A stretch of DNA of 64,000 nucleotides, taken from positions 62,001 through 126,000 of the forward strand of contig JARFXQ010000009.1 in assembly GCA_029194725.1 (NCBI GenBank), in the 5' to 3' direction. The position numbers and the translations under genes were made by a program. Every line of letters begins with the position of its first letter. Within the stretch, counting starts at the first letter, position 1. Of the stretch, positions 16,924 to 24,456 are shown in pieces. Origin of the DNA: Nitrospira sp. GTDB lineage: Bacteria > Nitrospirota > Nitrospiria > Nitrospirales > Nitrospiraceae. The notes beneath the pieces were generated by a model, which was given only the letters and a program-made list of their open reading frames with translations, did not search any database and was not told the DNA's origin.

Positions 16924-18006
16924 TTAGAACGGTTGGATGATTCCACCTCCGAGAACGTGGTTTCCATCATAGAAGACGGCAGATTGGCCAGGACTTAATG
17001 CGCGTTGAGGCTCCTGGAACTGAACACGAAGGCTAGAGAGGGTCAATGGTGACACAATGGCAGGTGTCGGGGGTGTCGCGTAGCGGATTTTTACCAGAAC
17101 TTCTGTTGGGCTCGCTAATAGATCAGAAGCAAAGATATTGAGGTCGCTCACCGTACACTCTTGTCTGCGCAGGGATTCCTCCGGGCCGAGCATCACGGTA
17201 TTGGTCGCTGGGCGGACTTGTTGAACATAGAGCCGTTGTCCCGTAGCAATACCGAGGCCTCGACGTTGGCCAGGTGTGTAGAACGCAATGCCCTCGTGTT
17301 GGCCCAATGGCTGCCCGGTCTTATCGATAAAGAGACCTGGCTTCCTGGCTTCAGGGACCTCTTTTTCGATGAATGTGCGGTAGTCTCCTTGCGTGACAAA
17401 GCAGATCTCCTGACTTTCCTTCAGCTCATCGGCCGGAAGGCCTAAAGCCTCGGCTTCTCTCCAGACGTCCGATTTGACCAGGTTGCCCAGAGGAAAAAGG
17501 AGTCTGGATAGCCAGGAAGGGTTGAGGCGGTAGAGAAAGTATGTTTGATCCTTGCGATCATCGGTTGCGCGCGCGAGGACCGGACTGCGGCGATCGTTCT
17601 GAAGCCGAGCGTAGTGACCTGTCGCTACATAACTGAAGCCCCGCGAAGTGGCGACATCTATGAGTCCCCGAATCTTAACTCGCTCGTTACAGCGAACACA
17701 GGGATTGGGTGTCGTGCCGGTGGTATAGCCGTGGAGAAAATCGTCGATGACTCCCGTCCGAAAGATATCCCGGGCATCGATGACTTCGTGAGAGATACTG
17801 AGAAGCCTGGCGACGTGTTTGGCGATGCCGACCTTACAACATCCACGCTCCTGCCACTTTTTGGATGGTGATACGGCTTCGTCTTCGTGTTCCCATACCT
17901 GAAGAGTAATCCCGTGCACCTCGTACCCTTGGCGGACGAGTAATGCTGCTGCAACGGAGCTATCGACTCCGCCGCTCATACCGAGAAGGACGGTCGGACG
18001 ATTCAT
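16924..18006 (-). CDS. mnmA: MnmA, tRNA-specific 2-thiouridylase
   Basis: 360-residue enzyme that thiolates U34 of tRNA-Lys, -Glu and -Gln using ATP and sulfur relayed from IscS. The PP-loop ATP site GMSGGVDSSVAA is at the N-terminus. The catalytic cysteines are in NPCVRCNERVK (about residue 103) and SQEICFVTQGDY (about 200), and the C-terminal beta barrel ends with GGGIIQPF. Length is as expected. The partner modification enzymes MnmE and MnmG are encoded about 9 kb away in this window, and a tRNA-Lys gene lies at 2.1 kb. Confidence 0.97.
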   Translation of the reverse strand: MNRPTVLLGMSGGVDSSVAAALLVRQGYEVHGITLQVWEHEDEAVSPSKKWQERGCCKVGIAKHVARLLSISHEVIDARDIFRTGVIDDFLHGYTTGTTPNPCVRCNERVKIRGLIDVATSRGFSYVATGHYARLQNDRRSPVLARATDDRKDQTYFLYRLNPSWLSRLLFPLGNLVKSDVWREAEALGLPADELKESQEICFVTQGDYRTFIEKEVPEARKPGLFIDKTGQPLGQHEGIAFYTPGQRRGLGIATGQRLYVQQVRPATNTVMLGPEESLRRQECTVSDLNIFASDLLASPTEVLVKIRYATPPTPAIVSPLTLSSLRVQFQEPQRALSPGQSAVFYDGNHVLGGGIIQPF

Positions 18007-18042
18007 TGGGACAGCATTGTACTGGGAAAAGTCGATAAAGGG

Positions 18043-18489
18043 CTAGAGGTCTACCGCCTGCGCTTTAGCTCGATGGGATGCCAACTCGTGAACGTTCTTG
18101 GGGGATGATAGATGTTCATCGGCCCACTTATGGGCTCCCATGTCACACATGCCATGGAAGTGAGCGCCATCCTCGATCGAAATGCCCGGTGTGCGAATAT
18201 CGCCGATGAGGATGCCTGGCTTAAGGATTTGAATTTTGTCGGTGGCTGTCACCGTGCCGTTGATTTTCCCGCTGGTCATGAGGGTACCTACTGAAAGGAT
18301 GCCTTTGATGACCGCTTGCTCTCCGATAATGAGGGTCCCGGTAGTGCAAACTTCACCGTCAACGCGGCCGTCGATGCGGATGGTCCCATCAAAATTGAGA
18401 ATGCCTTTGAAATCGACTCCCTTTCCAAGAAACGTAAAATTATCGCTGTTGTTCGACTCTTGATCATGTTTGTCGCCTAGAGCCCACAT
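18043..18489 (-). CDS. bactofilin (copy 1)
   Basis: 148-residue bactofilin, a polymer-forming cytoskeletal protein with a right-handed beta helix. The core (about residues 20-115) shows the repeating FKGILNFDGTIRIDGRVDGEV, LIIGEQAVIKG and GKINGTVTATDKIQI rungs. Both flanks are short and disordered, as in the family. Bactofilins scaffold wall enzymes, stalks or chromosome-segregation machinery. It follows a second bactofilin (18615-19109) on the same strand; both lie downstream of parA-parB, separated from it only by the inserted IS elements. Confidence 0.92.
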   Translation of the reverse strand: MWALGDKHDQESNNSDNFTFLGKGVDFKGILNFDGTIRIDGRVDGEVCTTGTLIIGEQAVIKGILSVGTLMTSGKINGTVTATDKIQILKPGILIGDIRTPGISIEDGAHFHGMCDMGAHKWADEHLSSPKNVHELASHRAKAQAVDL

Positions 18490-18614
18490 GAACTTTCTTT
18501 GCTCCTTGTGACAGGAACCGAGGACTGTGCTGTCCTCAAGTGAGGTCTCACGGGAGAGGAAGCTCGTTCGGTGATATGGCGCCTCCTCTCTTCGTTGTCT
18601 AGTGTATCACATGG

Positions 18615-19109
18615 TTAGGCGGAGACCCTACGGATGACGGGCTCGGCCGGAATGCCGACGGGATGAAGGGGCGTTGCTTCACGTTTGGAGTGTGGGACGG
18701 CTTGTTGCATCTCTAGAGTGCCGTTAAAGAAGACCCCTTCTTCGATGGAGAGAACGGGTGTGGTGACTCCGCCATCGATGATTGCAGGAGCTCGCAACTT
18801 CATTTTGTCTTTGGCATGAATATCCCCTGTAATCTTCCCTTTACAGACGATGGTGCCGGCCGTGACTTTTGCTGTAATGACAGCTTCTTCGCCAACCAAA
18901 AGGATGCCGTCGGTGTGGATTTCTCCCTCGAGAGTCCCATCGATCCGCACAGTCCCGTTATAGGTGATATTTCCCTTGAACACGACACCTTTCCCGACAA
19001 ACGCGCTGACATCTTGGCCCGGTTCGTGTCTCATGGACTCCAGACTCGGCCCATTACTCTCACTATCGACCTCGTCGGAACGCCTACCGTCTTGCTTGTC
19101 CTTCCACAT
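18615..19109 (-). CDS. bactofilin (copy 2)
   Basis: 164-residue bactofilin. The core runs from VGKGVVFKGNITYNGTVRIDG through LLVGEEAVITAKVTAGTIVCKG to VLSIEEGVFFNGTLEM. A longer, charged N-terminal tail (KDKQDGRRSDEVDSESNG) may serve as a partner- or membrane-binding segment. It is clearly paralogous to the following gene, with divergent tails, so the two may co-polymerise. The 177 bp upstream of its start separate it from the left end of the nested insertion. Confidence 0.92.
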   Translation of the reverse strand: MWKDKQDGRRSDEVDSESNGPSLESMRHEPGQDVSAFVGKGVVFKGNITYNGTVRIDGTLEGEIHTDGILLVGEEAVITAKVTAGTIVCKGKITGDIHAKDKMKLRAPAIIDGGVTTPVLSIEEGVFFNGTLEMQQAVPHSKREATPLHPVGIPAEPVIRRVSA

Positions 19110-19224
19110 AACTAGCCCCTCCTCTCACGTGTTTGGGGTACCCGGGTCCTCTTGAATAGCGGAGCCCTTATTCTTAGGGAACATATCGGTCGGTTCCGCT
19201 GAGATATTTAGCGTCCACATGCTT

Positions 19225-19248
19225 AAAAAGCAACAAGATCAGCTTTTT
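19225..19248. terminator. possible bidirectional terminator between parB and the bactofilins
   Basis: AAAAAGC (19225-19231) and GCTTTTT (19242-19248) form a 7-bp stem with a 10-nt loop and a T-run on either strand. The stem is AT-rich and weak. Before the IS insertion it lay about 35 bp past the parB stop, the right place for a terminator. Confidence 0.35.
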
Positions 19249-19320
19249 GGACGAGCACCCGGCATCGGGACCAAGACGAGGGCTAAGAGCCTGTTCATGA
19301 TCTTTTGAGGACTTTTGCGT

Positions 19321-19412
19321 ATTCCGACCCAAGCCGGCCACTGATTCCGACGCAAGTCGGCCACCCGTTCCGGCGGAACGCGGCCACTGATTCCGAGGTG
19401 AATCCGGCCACT
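19321..19412 (+). repeat. four tandem 23-bp repeats in the IS21 left end
   Basis: Units at 19321, 19344, 19367 and 19390, each 23 bp, share the frame (A/G)TTCCG.......CGGCCAC. Two related inverted units of 22 bp lie at the right end (about 21918-21960). IS21 ends are known to carry multiple IstA-binding repeats, so this asymmetry (four against two) fits such a role. Confidence 0.8.
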
Positions 19413-19562
19413 TTTCCGAGTCCTCTCGGAATCGGTGGCCGACATCCCTCGGAATCCTGGGCGGGGTGATCCCCCAGCGGTCCGTCTCCCCGAGTCACTC
19501 GCGACGCAGGTCCTTCTCAACCTTGGGTATCGTGTGCCTTCCATTTTATGAGGGAGGGACCG

Positions 19563-21125
19563 ATGCCAGGGGAGCGAGTGACCATGCGGAAGATCAAAGA
19601 TATTCTTCGACTCAAATGGGGCTGCGAGCTCAGCAATCGACAAGTCGCGGCCAGTTGTGGGGTGGCGCGGAGCACGGTGGCGGAAACGCTCTATCGGGCC
19701 AAGGCGGCTGGAGTATCCTGGCCATTCCCGGAGGACCTGGACGATCAGCAGCTGGAAACCCGGCTGTATCCAGCCGCGCCGTCGCCGACCAGCCCGCCGC
19801 GGGCCATGCCAGATTGGGCCACGCTGCATCAAGAATTGACGCGGAAGGGTGTCACCCTGGCGCTACTCTGGCAGGAGTACAAAGCCCAGCATCCCGACGG
19901 CTATCAGTACAGCCGCTTTTGCGATCTCTATGGCGGTTGGCGCGCCACCCTGGATCGCTGCCTGCGGCAGGAGCATCGCGCCGGTGAGAAACTCTTCGTC
20001 GATTACGCAGGCCAGACGGTACCGGTCCAGGACCGGCAGACCGGTGAGCTGCGGCCGGCCCAGATCTTCGTCGCGGTGTGGGGCGCGTCGAATTACACCT
20101 ATGCGGAAGCGACCTGGACGCAAACGCTGCCGGATTGGATCGGCGCCCATACGCGCGCCTTCGCCTTTTTCGAGGGTGTGCCGCAGATCGTCGTGCCCGA
20201 CAACTTGCGCAGCGGTGTGACCAAGGCCTGCCGCTATGAGCCCGAGCTGAATCCGACCTATGCCGATTTGGTTCGACACTACGGCGCCGCGGTGATTCCG
20301 GCCCGAGTCCGCAAACCCCGCGACAAGGCCAAAGTTGAAGCGGGTGTGCTGTTGGTGGAGCGATGGATCCTGGCCTGTCTCCGGCATCACACCTTCTTCA
20401 GTCTGGCAGAGCTCAATGCGGCGATCGCTGGGTGCTTGGACCGGCTGAATCGCCGCCCCTTCAAGAAACTCCCCGGCTGTCGGCAGTCTCAGTTTGAGGC
20501 CGTCGATCGTCCGGCCATGCAGCTGCTTCCACTCGAGCCCTACGTCTATGCCGAGTGGCGCATGGCACGGGTGAATATCGATGCGCATGTCGAGGTCGAG
20601 GGCCATTATTACAGCGTGCCGTCTTCGCTGATCCATACGCCACTCGATGTGCGACTGACGGCCACCACCGTCGAGTGTTTCCATAAGGGACAGCGTGTGG
20701 CGAGCCATGTGCGGAGTGCGGAACGTGGCCGACACACCACGGTCACCGCGCATCTCCCGTCAGCGCATCAGCAGTATCTGGCGTGGTCCCCCGCGCGACT
20801 GATCCAGTGGGCCGAGACCGTTGGGCCCGCCACCGCAGCCGTCGTGGCGGCAATCCTGGCGCGGCGGCCTCATTCCGAACAGGGCTACCGGTCTTGTCTG
20901 GGAATTCTGCGGCTGGAGCGTGCGTACGGCCCGGCGCGGTTGGAGGCGGCGTGCCGACGGGCCCAGGCGCTGGAGGCATTCACCTACAAAAGTGTGCAGT
21001 CCATTTTAAAGACTGGGCTCGATCAGCAGCCGCTCCCTGAGCGGGAGCGTGTGGTGCCTCTCCCGTTCGAGCACGACCATCTGCGCGGTGCCACCTATTA
21101 CCACGAACACGAAGGAGGACTCTGA
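19563..21125 (+). CDS. istA: IS21 transposase IstA
   Basis: About 520-residue DDE integrase-type transposase. An N-terminal helix-turn-helix (LSNRQVAASCGVARSTVAETL) precedes a core with FVDYAGQTVPV (first Asp), VPDNLRSGV (second Asp) and KAKVEAGVLLVERWIL (Glu). A C-terminal beta domain follows (VNIDAHVEVEGHYYSVP). Three starts are possible (19548, 19563, 19584); 19563 is chosen after GGGAGGGACCG. The stop overlaps the start of istB. It is complete, with no internal stop. Confidence 0.93.
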   Translation: MPGERVTMRKIKDILRLKWGCELSNRQVAASCGVARSTVAETLYRAKAAGVSWPFPEDLDDQQLETRLYPAAPSPTSPPRAMPDWATLHQELTRKGVTLALLWQEYKAQHPDGYQYSRFCDLYGGWRATLDRCLRQEHRAGEKLFVDYAGQTVPVQDRQTGELRPAQIFVAVWGASNYTYAEATWTQTLPDWIGAHTRAFAFFEGVPQIVVPDNLRSGVTKACRYEPELNPTYADLVRHYGAAVIPARVRKPRDKAKVEAGVLLVERWILACLRHHTFFSLAELNAAIAGCLDRLNRRPFKKLPGCRQSQFEAVDRPAMQLLPLEPYVYAEWRMARVNIDAHVEVEGHYYSVPSSLIHTPLDVRLTATTVECFHKGQRVASHVRSAERGRHTTVTAHLPSAHQQYLAWSPARLIQWAETVGPATAAVVAAILARRPHSEQGYRSCLGILRLERAYGPARLEAACRRAQALEAFTYKSVQSILKTGLDQQPLPERERVVPLPFEHDHLRGATYYHEHEGGL

Positions 21126-21889
21126 TGTTACGTCACCCGACACTCGCAACGCTGGAGGCCCTGAAGCTCACGGGCATGGCCACCGCCTTGGCGGAACAAC
21201 TGGAGATGCCCGACGTGCAGCGGCTGAGCTTCGAGGAACGGCTGGGGCTGTTAGTCGATCGGGAGCGGACCACCCAGGACAATCGACGGCTGATGCGCCG
21301 CCTCGCCCAAGCCCGGCTCCCCGGCAGCGCCACGCTGGAGGATCTGGATTATCGCCATCCGCGGGGGCTCGACAAAGGTGTGATCGCGTCGCTGGCGACC
21401 GGCCAGTGGATTCGCAGTCACGACAATGTGTTGATCGTGGGCCCCACGGGAGCCGGCAAGACGTATCTGGCCTGTGCGCTGGCGCAGATGGCCTGTCGGC
21501 TGGGCTGCTCCGCCTTGTATCTGCGACTCCCGCGGTTCTTCCGGGACCTGGCCGTGGCCAAAGGCGATGGCCGCTATGGGCGCCTCCTCCGGAGTCTCGC
21601 CAAGACCGACCTCGTGGTGCTGGATGATTGGGGATTGGCCCCGTTGACCGACGAACATCGCCGCGATTTATTAGAACTCCTCGATGATCGACATGGGCGT
21701 CGCGCCACCCTCGTGGCCAGTCAACTCCCGGTCGATCACTGGCACGCGGCGATCGGCGAGCCGACGCTGGCCGATGCCATTCTTGACCGGCTCGTGCACA
21801 ACGCCTATAAGATCACGCTCAAAGGAGAATCGAGGCGCAAACGGCTGGCGAAAGCAGACGGAAGTCGGCCACTCACGACAGACCACTGA
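21125..21889 (+). CDS. istB: IS21 helper ATPase IstB
   Basis: 254-residue AAA+ ATPase that helps IstA choose and strand-transfer into target DNA. Walker A is VGPTGAGKTYLA (about residues 107-118), Walker B is LVVLDDWGL, followed by ATLVASQLPVDHWH (sensor) and the family tail AYKITLKGESRRK. Its ATG overlaps the istA TGA by one base, and GGAGGACTC precedes it. Intact. Confidence 0.95.
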   Translation: MLRHPTLATLEALKLTGMATALAEQLEMPDVQRLSFEERLGLLVDRERTTQDNRRLMRRLAQARLPGSATLEDLDYRHPRGLDKGVIASLATGQWIRSHDNVLIVGPTGAGKTYLACALAQMACRLGCSALYLRLPRFFRDLAVAKGDGRYGRLLRSLAKTDLVVLDDWGLAPLTDEHRRDLLELLDDRHGRRATLVASQLPVDHWHAAIGEPTLADAILDRLVHNAYKITLKGESRRKRLAKADGSRPLTTDH

Positions 21890-22003
21890 GGCTCTGCGTC
21901 GCGGGGCTCCGAGGGGTGGCCGGATTCGCTCGGAATCGGCGGCCGGATTCAGCGGAATATGCAACTTTCTGGTAAGCCTGTTCCTTTTGAGAAGGGACAG
22001 TGT

Positions 22004-22333
22004 ATGCGCCAGAAGTATCCCAGTGATATCAGTCGAGAGGCGTTCGAGAACATTCGGCCCATTTTGGAACGGGCACGGAAGAAAACGCGCCCCCGTGAAG
22101 TGGATTTATACGAAGTCTTCTGCAGCGTGACCTATGTGCTCAAAAGCGGCTGCCAGTGGCGGATGCTGCCGAAGGACTACCCCAAATGGCGTACCTGCCA
22201 CAGCTATTTCCAGCAATGGAGTGAACCGCAAGAGAACAGTATCAGCCTCCTTGAGGAGGCCTTAAAAAAATGTGGTTGGCACGGTGCGACAACGCAATGG
22301 GCGGACCGAGAAAACCAGCGTTCTCATCGTTGA
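22004..22333 (+). CDS. IS5-family transposase, first frame (OrfA)
   Basis: 109 residues: N-terminal domain of IS427-type transposases (MRQKYPSDISREAFENIRPI, then LYEVFCSVTYVLKSGCQWRMLP, PKWRTCHSYFQQW). The coding sense ends near 22270, at a run of seven A (22264-22270), after which the frame continues uselessly to 22333. The catalytic part lies in a different frame, starting in this A-run. The start ATG is downstream of the IS21 insertion, so the gene itself is not cut. Confidence 0.85.
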   Translation: MRQKYPSDISREAFENIRPILERARKKTRPREVDLYEVFCSVTYVLKSGCQWRMLPKDYPKWRTCHSYFQQWSEPQENSISLLEEALKKCGWHGATTQWADRENQRSHR

Positions 22334-22793
22334 CGCCCAGAGCGTCAAGAATACGGACACCGCCGAAGAGAAGGGCTACGACGGTGGCAAGCTGATGTCG
22401 GGCATCAAGCGCCATATTGCGGTGGATACGCAAGGGCTGCCACACGCGATTCACGTCACCACCGCCAATGTCACCGACAGAGCGGGCGCCTTGGAAGCAT
22501 TCAGTCTGCACCAAACCAGCCTGTGTGATGTCAAAAATGTGCTCGCCGATGCAGGCTATACGGGCGAGAAATTTGCCGATGGCGTACAGGAACTGCTTGA
22601 TTGCCCCGTCGGAATCGCCAAGCGCAGCGAACTTCATACCTTCGCCGTCATTCCCAAGCGATGGGTGGTCGAGCGTTCCTTCGCATGGCTCGAGAAATGC
22701 CGCAGACTCTGGAAAAACTGCGAACGAAAACTACACACAAGCCTCAACATGGTCGTACTCGCCTTCGTCGTTCTCATACTCAAAAGATTATGA
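22272..22793 (+). CDS. IS5-family transposase, second frame (OrfB)
   Basis: 173-residue catalytic half. IVDAQSVKNT carries the first Asp and KGYDGGKLMSGIKRHIAVDTQG follows it. The second Asp region is NVLADAGYTGEKF, and the Glu lies in RWVVERSFAWLEKCRRLWKNCE. Reading into it from the first frame requires dropping one A (or +1 slippage) at the A7 run (22264-22270). Such two-frame organisation is normal for the IS427 group. Otherwise intact. Confidence 0.87.
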   Translation: MVGTVRQRNGRTEKTSVLIVDAQSVKNTDTAEEKGYDGGKLMSGIKRHIAVDTQGLPHAIHVTTANVTDRAGALEAFSLHQTSLCDVKNVLADAGYTGEKFADGVQELLDCPVGIAKRSELHTFAVIPKRWVVERSFAWLEKCRRLWKNCERKLHTSLNMVVLAFVVLILKRL

Positions 22794-22800
22794 ACAGACT

Positions 22801-23649
22801 CTAACTTAGGAGAGTCTCCACAACTCCATCGAGTTCGTCGGAGGAGAAATATTGAATGACGATTTTTCCCCCTTGCTTGTGGGGGTGGATCGTCACTTTC
22901 GTACCGAGACGTTTCTGTAACCTGGTTTCGAGATCAGCCCAGGGTGAACTGTGCGGGGTCTTTGGCTTTCGTTTCTTTCCCGCAAGAGAGAGTTCCACAA
23001 CCTTTTCTGTTTCTCTGACAGAAAGAGTTCCTGCGGCCACCATCTTACCCACTCTGAGCTGCTCATCCGTGGAATGGAGGCCGAGAAGTGCTTTCGCATG
23101 GCCTGTTGTCAAGGTTCCCCCTTCGACGAGTTCCTGTACCTCAGGGTGAAGCTGGATCAGTCGAACAAAGTTTGCGACAGAGGAACGATCACGTCCAACC
23201 TTGATGGCAATCGCGTCCTGCGTAAGACCGAATTCATTCATCATGCGCGAATACGCTCGCGCGGTCTCCATGGGATTCAAGTCTTCTCGTTGGAGATTCT
23301 CAACCAATGCCAGCAAGAGAGATTCTTGATCACCGCAATTGCGAATGACGACTGGAATGGTCTCAAGACCGGCTTCCTTCGAGGCTCGCCAGCGACGTTC
23401 TCCGGTGATTAATTCGTACATGCCGTCACCCTTGCGACGAACCATAATCGGCTGAAGAACCCCGCTCTCTTTGATAGACGCCGCCAATTCAGTTAGTTCT
23501 TCCCGAGGAAAGGCGCGCCGCGGCTGATAGCGATTGGGTACAATACTCTCGATCCGAATCCGATGGATATCGGCAGACTCCGTTGGCTGGCTCGCTCTGG
23601 AGGATGGAAGGAGGGCGCCTAGTCCTTTACCGAGGGCTTGCTTTTCCAT
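22801..23649 (-). CDS. parB: ParB chromosome-partitioning protein
   Basis: 282-residue ParB CTPase clamp that loads at parS and spreads on DNA. Blocks in order: GLGALLPS tail that stimulates ParA, PNRYQPRRAF, the CTP motif TGERRWRASKEAGL (about residue 85), and VENLQREDLNPME. The helix-turn-helix is LTQDAIAIKVGRDRSSVANFVRL, followed by the C-terminal dimer domain. Start at 23649 lies inside the last codons of parA, so the two are translationally coupled. The IS insertion falls exactly at its TAG stop, which was regenerated, so the protein is complete. Confidence 0.96.
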   Translation of the reverse strand: MEKQALGKGLGALLPSSRASQPTESADIHRIRIESIVPNRYQPRRAFPREELTELAASIKESGVLQPIMVRRKGDGMYELITGERRWRASKEAGLETIPVVIRNCGDQESLLLALVENLQREDLNPMETARAYSRMMNEFGLTQDAIAIKVGRDRSSVANFVRLIQLHPEVQELVEGGTLTTGHAKALLGLHSTDEQLRVGKMVAAGTLSVRETEKVVELSLAGKKRKPKTPHSSPWADLETRLQKRLGTKVTIHPHKQGGKIVIQYFSSDELDGVVETLLS

Positions 23650-24403
23650 GATCAACGAACTCCTTAGCTAATGATACGTATGCTTGTGAGCCGGCAGATG
23701 CCACGTTGTACAAAATTCCGGGTCGGCCGTAACTCGGAGCTTCTGCGAGTGAGACGTTGCGAGGGATGACGGCTTGATAAACCTTATCGACGAAGTGGGA
23801 TCGTATCTGTTCGACCACTTGTCTCGACAAGGTATTGCGTGAGTCAAACATCGTCAAAATGATGCCCTCCAGGTCGAGGTTTGAATTAAACGATTGACGG
23901 ACAAGATCGATACTCCCGATGAGTCTGGTGAGCCCTTCCATCGCGTAATATTCGCATTGGACTGGTATGAGGACCGAGTCTGCGGCGGTAAGAGCGTTGA
24001 TGGTGAGAAGTCCAAGAGCTGGTGGACAATCTAGGAAAACAAAGTCGTAGGTCTCTCTGATCTCGCTGATGATAGTTCTGAGATGACCTTCACGTCCTTC
24101 AGTATTAACAAGCTCAATTTCAGCCCCTGCAAGGTCAGAGTTTGTCGGCAAGATAAAGAGTCCAGGGACTGATGTTTGAGTTGAAGATTCTTGGATCGTG
24201 CTGTGTTTAACAAGACAACTGTAAGTGGTGTTCTTCAAGGACTGGTGGTCAATGCCTAATCCACTCGTCGCGTTTCCTTGTGGGTCCATGTCGATGAGCA
24301 ATACGGATTTTCCTTCTAACGCAATGGCCGACGAAAGATTTATCGTCGTAGTGGTCTTGCCGACTCCGCCTTTCTGGTTCGCGACCGCAACAACCTTTCC
24401 CAT
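23627..24403 (-). CDS. parA: ParA chromosome-partitioning ATPase
   Basis: 258-residue ParA/Soj ATPase with deviant Walker A KGGVGKTTTT near the N-terminus. Walker A' is LLIDMDPQGNATSGLG, the switch motif DCPPALGLLTINAL (about residue 125), and VPVQCEYYAMEGL follows. It moves ParB-parS complexes over the nucleoid. The start at 24403 is taken because homology begins there; the frame upstream is open for 13 codons but runs through a parS-like palindrome (24426-24441). It overlaps parB by 23 bp. Confidence 0.97.
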   Translation of the reverse strand: MGKVVAVANQKGGVGKTTTTINLSSAIALEGKSVLLIDMDPQGNATSGLGIDHQSLKNTTYSCLVKHSTIQESSTQTSVPGLFILPTNSDLAGAEIELVNTEGREGHLRTIISEIRETYDFVFLDCPPALGLLTINALTAADSVLIPVQCEYYAMEGLTRLIGSIDLVRQSFNSNLDLEGIILTMFDSRNTLSRQVVEQIRSHFVDKVYQAVIPRNVSLAEAPSYGRPGILYNVASAGSQAYVSLAKEFVDHGKASPR

Positions 24404-24425
24404 CGAAGAGCTCCTACAACAGACT

Positions 24426-24441
24426 TGTTCCATGTAGAACA
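24426..24441. promoter_or_regulatory. degenerate parS-like site upstream of parA
   Basis: TGTTCCATGTAGAACA matches the perfect palindrome at 25103-25118 at 14 of 16 positions; the two differences break the dyad symmetry. It lies 23 bp before the parA start, where ParB binding could autoregulate the operon. Function is inference. Confidence 0.5.
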
Positions 24442-24456
24442 TTAAGAACGGTTGAT

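Larger units (their letters stand above)
19316..21963 (+). mobile_element. IS21-family element nested in the IS5-family element
   Basis: 2648-bp element with TG...CA ends: TGCGTATTCCG at the left and, inverted, TGCATATTCCG at the right. The flanking 5-bp duplication is ACTTT (19311-19315 and 21964-21968). It carries istA and istB overlapping by one base (TGATG). Inside the left end four tandem 23-bp repeats (19321-19412) and inside the right end two 22-bp inverted relatives are the probable transposase-binding sites. All parts look intact, so the element may be active. Confidence 0.93.
19287..22801 (+). mobile_element. IS5-family element (IS427-like), split by IS21
   Basis: Terminal inverted repeats read GAG(C/T)CTGTTCAT(G/A)ATCTTTTGAG at 19287-19309 and, inverted, at 22779-22801. 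The flanking target duplication is TAA (19284-19286 and 22802-22804), fitting the 3-bp TNA type of this family. Removing the inner IS21 and its 5-bp duplication leaves about 862 bp, the expected size. The transposase is encoded in two frames (22004-22333 and 22272-22793). The right target copy forms part of the parB stop codon, which stays TAG. The inner insertion lies 29 bp from the left end, ahead of the transposase start. Confidence 0.9.
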
